From positions 2,562,501 to 2,626,500 of the forward strand of contig NZ_CP121647.1 of assembly GCF_029714305.1 (NCBI RefSeq): a DNA stretch of 64,000 nucleotides. The letters are read 5' to 3'. Source of the stretch: Bradyrhizobium sp. CB3481. Its GTDB lineage: Bacteria > Pseudomonadota > Alphaproteobacteria > Rhizobiales > Xanthobacteraceae. Position numbers and translations under genes: made by a program. Position 1 is the stretch's first letter; each line of letters opens with the position of its first letter. This document shows, piece after piece, positions 62,966 through 64,000 of this stretch. The notes beneath the pieces are model-generated. The model was not told the DNA's origin, ran no database searches, and saw only the letters and a program-made list of their open reading frames with translations.

Positions 62966-63436
62966 ATGAAGGTCACACAACATCTCTGGTTCGAAAGGGA
63001 CATGGAGGCCGCGATCGGCTTCTACACCTCGCTGATCCGTGGGTCCGCGATCCAGTGGGTCTCGGCTCTGCCGGCCGACAGCCCGAGCGGGCCCGCCGGC
63101 AGCGTCAAGATCGCCGCCTTCACCTTGGGCGACCAGCGCTATATGGCGATCGAGGCGGGTCCGCTCGATCCGTTCAACCACAGTTTCTCGATCATGGTCG
63201 AATGCGACACGCAGGCCGAGATCGACCATTTATGGGATGCGTTGCGGGAGGGCGGCAAGATCGAGCAATGCGGTTGGCTAAGGGATCGCTGGGGCCTTTC
63301 CTGGCAGATTGCACCGCGACGGCTTGGGGAATTGATGGCCGATCCAGATCCCGCCAAGGCAAAGCGCGTTTCCGAGGCCATGCTGAAAATGGTGAAGTTT
63401 GATATCGCGGAATTGGAAGCTGCGGCGCGGGGCTGA
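62966..63436 (+). CDS. VOC-fold protein, PhnB-like
   Basis: This 156-residue protein of the glyoxalase/VOC superfamily, PhnB/3-demethylubiquinone-methyltransferase-domain branch, starts KVTQHLWFERDMEAAIGFYT. It has the family phrases NHSFSIMVECDTQAEIDHLW, GGKIEQCGWLRDRWGLSWQI and the later PRRLGELM. The ATG at 62966 has gagaggag upstream. These small proteins often bind a metal or small ligand and are rarely characterised. It is followed by about 290 bases without a gene. Confidence 0.85.
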   Translation: MKVTQHLWFERDMEAAIGFYTSLIRGSAIQWVSALPADSPSGPAGSVKIAAFTLGDQRYMAIEAGPLDPFNHSFSIMVECDTQAEIDHLWDALREGGKIEQCGWLRDRWGLSWQIAPRRLGELMADPDPAKAKRVSEAMLKMVKFDIAELEAAARG

Positions 63437-63728
63437 ACGCTTGGGCGTGCAGCGCCGAACAGCCAACGCGTGACCAGCCGACAGGGAGGTTGCGTGCGGT
63501 GCAATAAGGAGAGGAGTTGAAGGGAAGTGGGTCGCGCGCTGCACGGCGCCGGGGCTGGAGGAGGACCGCGCAGCGCGTCGACCATATGGGAGCGTCATAG
63601 CGTGACCAAGACGTCCCACATTCCCTTGAGAATGCGATTGTGTCTCCAATCAATTAATAGTTGCAAACGGGATTGTCAATTTTTCCCGTTATATTTCACC
63701 AGAAATTGCGGGTCGGGATCGGCGAAAT
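63437..63728. other. Intergenic region between convergent genes, no gene seen
   Basis: These 292 bases have an AT-richer part at about 63630-63710 with aacggg-(13)-cccgtt arms at 63666-63690. It could be a weak transcript end. No gene or RNA feature could be supported. Confidence 0.35.
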
Positions 63729-64000
63729 TCAGGCCGCATGTGCCGATTTTCGCAGCACCTCGGCGGCGATTTTGAGGTCCTGGACGAAGCGCCGGTATTC
63801 GCGCGCCTTGGCCTCCGCATCGGGCAATCGGAGCAGATAGGACGGATGCACCGTCACCAGCGCCCGGGTTCCATCATCTAGATCGATCGGACGGCCGCGA
63901 TTCCTGTTGATCGGCGTAATCTTGCCGAACACGCTTTGCGCGGCGGTGGCGCCCATCGCCACCACCAGGTCAGGCCGGATAGCGGCCAGCTCGCGTTCAT
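63729..64000 (-). CDS. UdgX-like uracil-DNA glycosylase, C-terminal part (5' end outside window)
   Basis: The frame is open from the right edge to a stop at 63729-63731, giving about 90 residues. It reads ERELAAIRPDLVVAMGATAA, then QSVFGKITPINRNRGRPIDL, then LVTVHPSYLLRL and REYRRFVQDLKIAAEVL. The pattern LVVAMGATAA...G plus the late VHPSYLLRL is the second active-site motif of family 4/5-like and UdgX uracil-DNA glycosylases. The first motif with the cluster cysteines and any KRRIH insert of UdgX lie outside the window, so the exact subfamily is not settled. Confidence 0.8.
   Translation of the reverse strand, partial: ERELAAIRPDLVVAMGATAAQSVFGKITPINRNRGRPIDLDDGTRALVTVHPSYLLRLPDAEAKAREYRRFVQDLKIAAEVLRKSAHAA

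Noticed and set aside
63666..63690. aacggg / cccgtt arms as a Rho-independent terminator
   Set aside because: The stem is only six pairs with a 13-base loop, and the T-run lies inside the loop, not after the stem.

Overview
This GC-rich window looks like chromosomal DNA from a Bradyrhizobium/Rhodopseudomonas-type alphaproteobacterium. The gene content supports this: a full hopanoid locus with a C-2 methylase candidate, a homoprotocatechuate locus, and a DUF2126 transglutaminase/ATP-grasp/alpha-E locus. Many intergenic spaces also carry inverted-repeat elements of several families. I see no rRNA, tRNA, CRISPR array, insertion sequence or prophage. Both ends cut genes: an amidase at the left and a UdgX-like uracil-DNA glycosylase at the right.

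Region 1 (1-4.0 kb) holds an amidase tail overlapping a DUF2848 gene, two abutting Fe(II)/2-oxoglutarate oxygenases (a prolyl-hydroxylase-like one and AlkB), and an MFS transporter. Region 2 (4.1-15.1 kb) is a homoprotocatechuate meta-cleavage locus. A minus-strand run reads hpaH, hpaF, hpaE, hpaD, a fumarylacetoacetate-hydrolase-family gene and a ThDP enzyme. It diverges from a MarR-type hpaR, which is followed by an Ldh-family dehydrogenase, an HpaI-type aldolase and a UxaA/GarD-type dehydratase.

Region 3 (15.3-24.9 kb) is a tight three-gene transglutaminase / circularly permuted ATP-grasp plus alpha-E / transglutaminase operon, followed by a chemoreceptor and an unknown membrane protein. 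Region 4 (25.1-49.6 kb) is the hopanoid region. It begins with eutB, a B12-binding radical SAM gene that is very likely hpnP, and eutC. An acyltransferase-SGNH protein, an MMPL/RND exporter, an unknown protein and two small secreted proteins follow. The core is hpnC-hpnD-hpnE-shc-hpnG, with ispH-hpnH convergent to it, then hpnN and hpnO. Together these make squalene from farnesyl diphosphate, cyclise it, add and trim the adenosyl side chain, aminate it, methylate C-2 and move the lipid to the outer membrane.

Region 5 (49.6-64 kb) is mixed. It contains a GFA protein, a small secreted protein, an ECF sigma/anti-sigma pair co-directional with a TAT-exported metallophosphoesterase and an amicyanin-like cupredoxin, an S9 prolyl-oligopeptidase-like protein, an amidase, an unknown protein with a possible 2H-phosphoesterase signature, a GMC oxidoreductase, two tandem M20 amidohydrolases that each carry a conserved RpoN-type -24/-12 promoter, a VOC protein and the truncated UdgX-like gene.

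The points most worth following are the eutB-hpnP-eutC nesting, the unassigned envelope genes inside the hopanoid locus, the duplicated RpoN promoters, and the ATP-grasp/transglutaminase operon.
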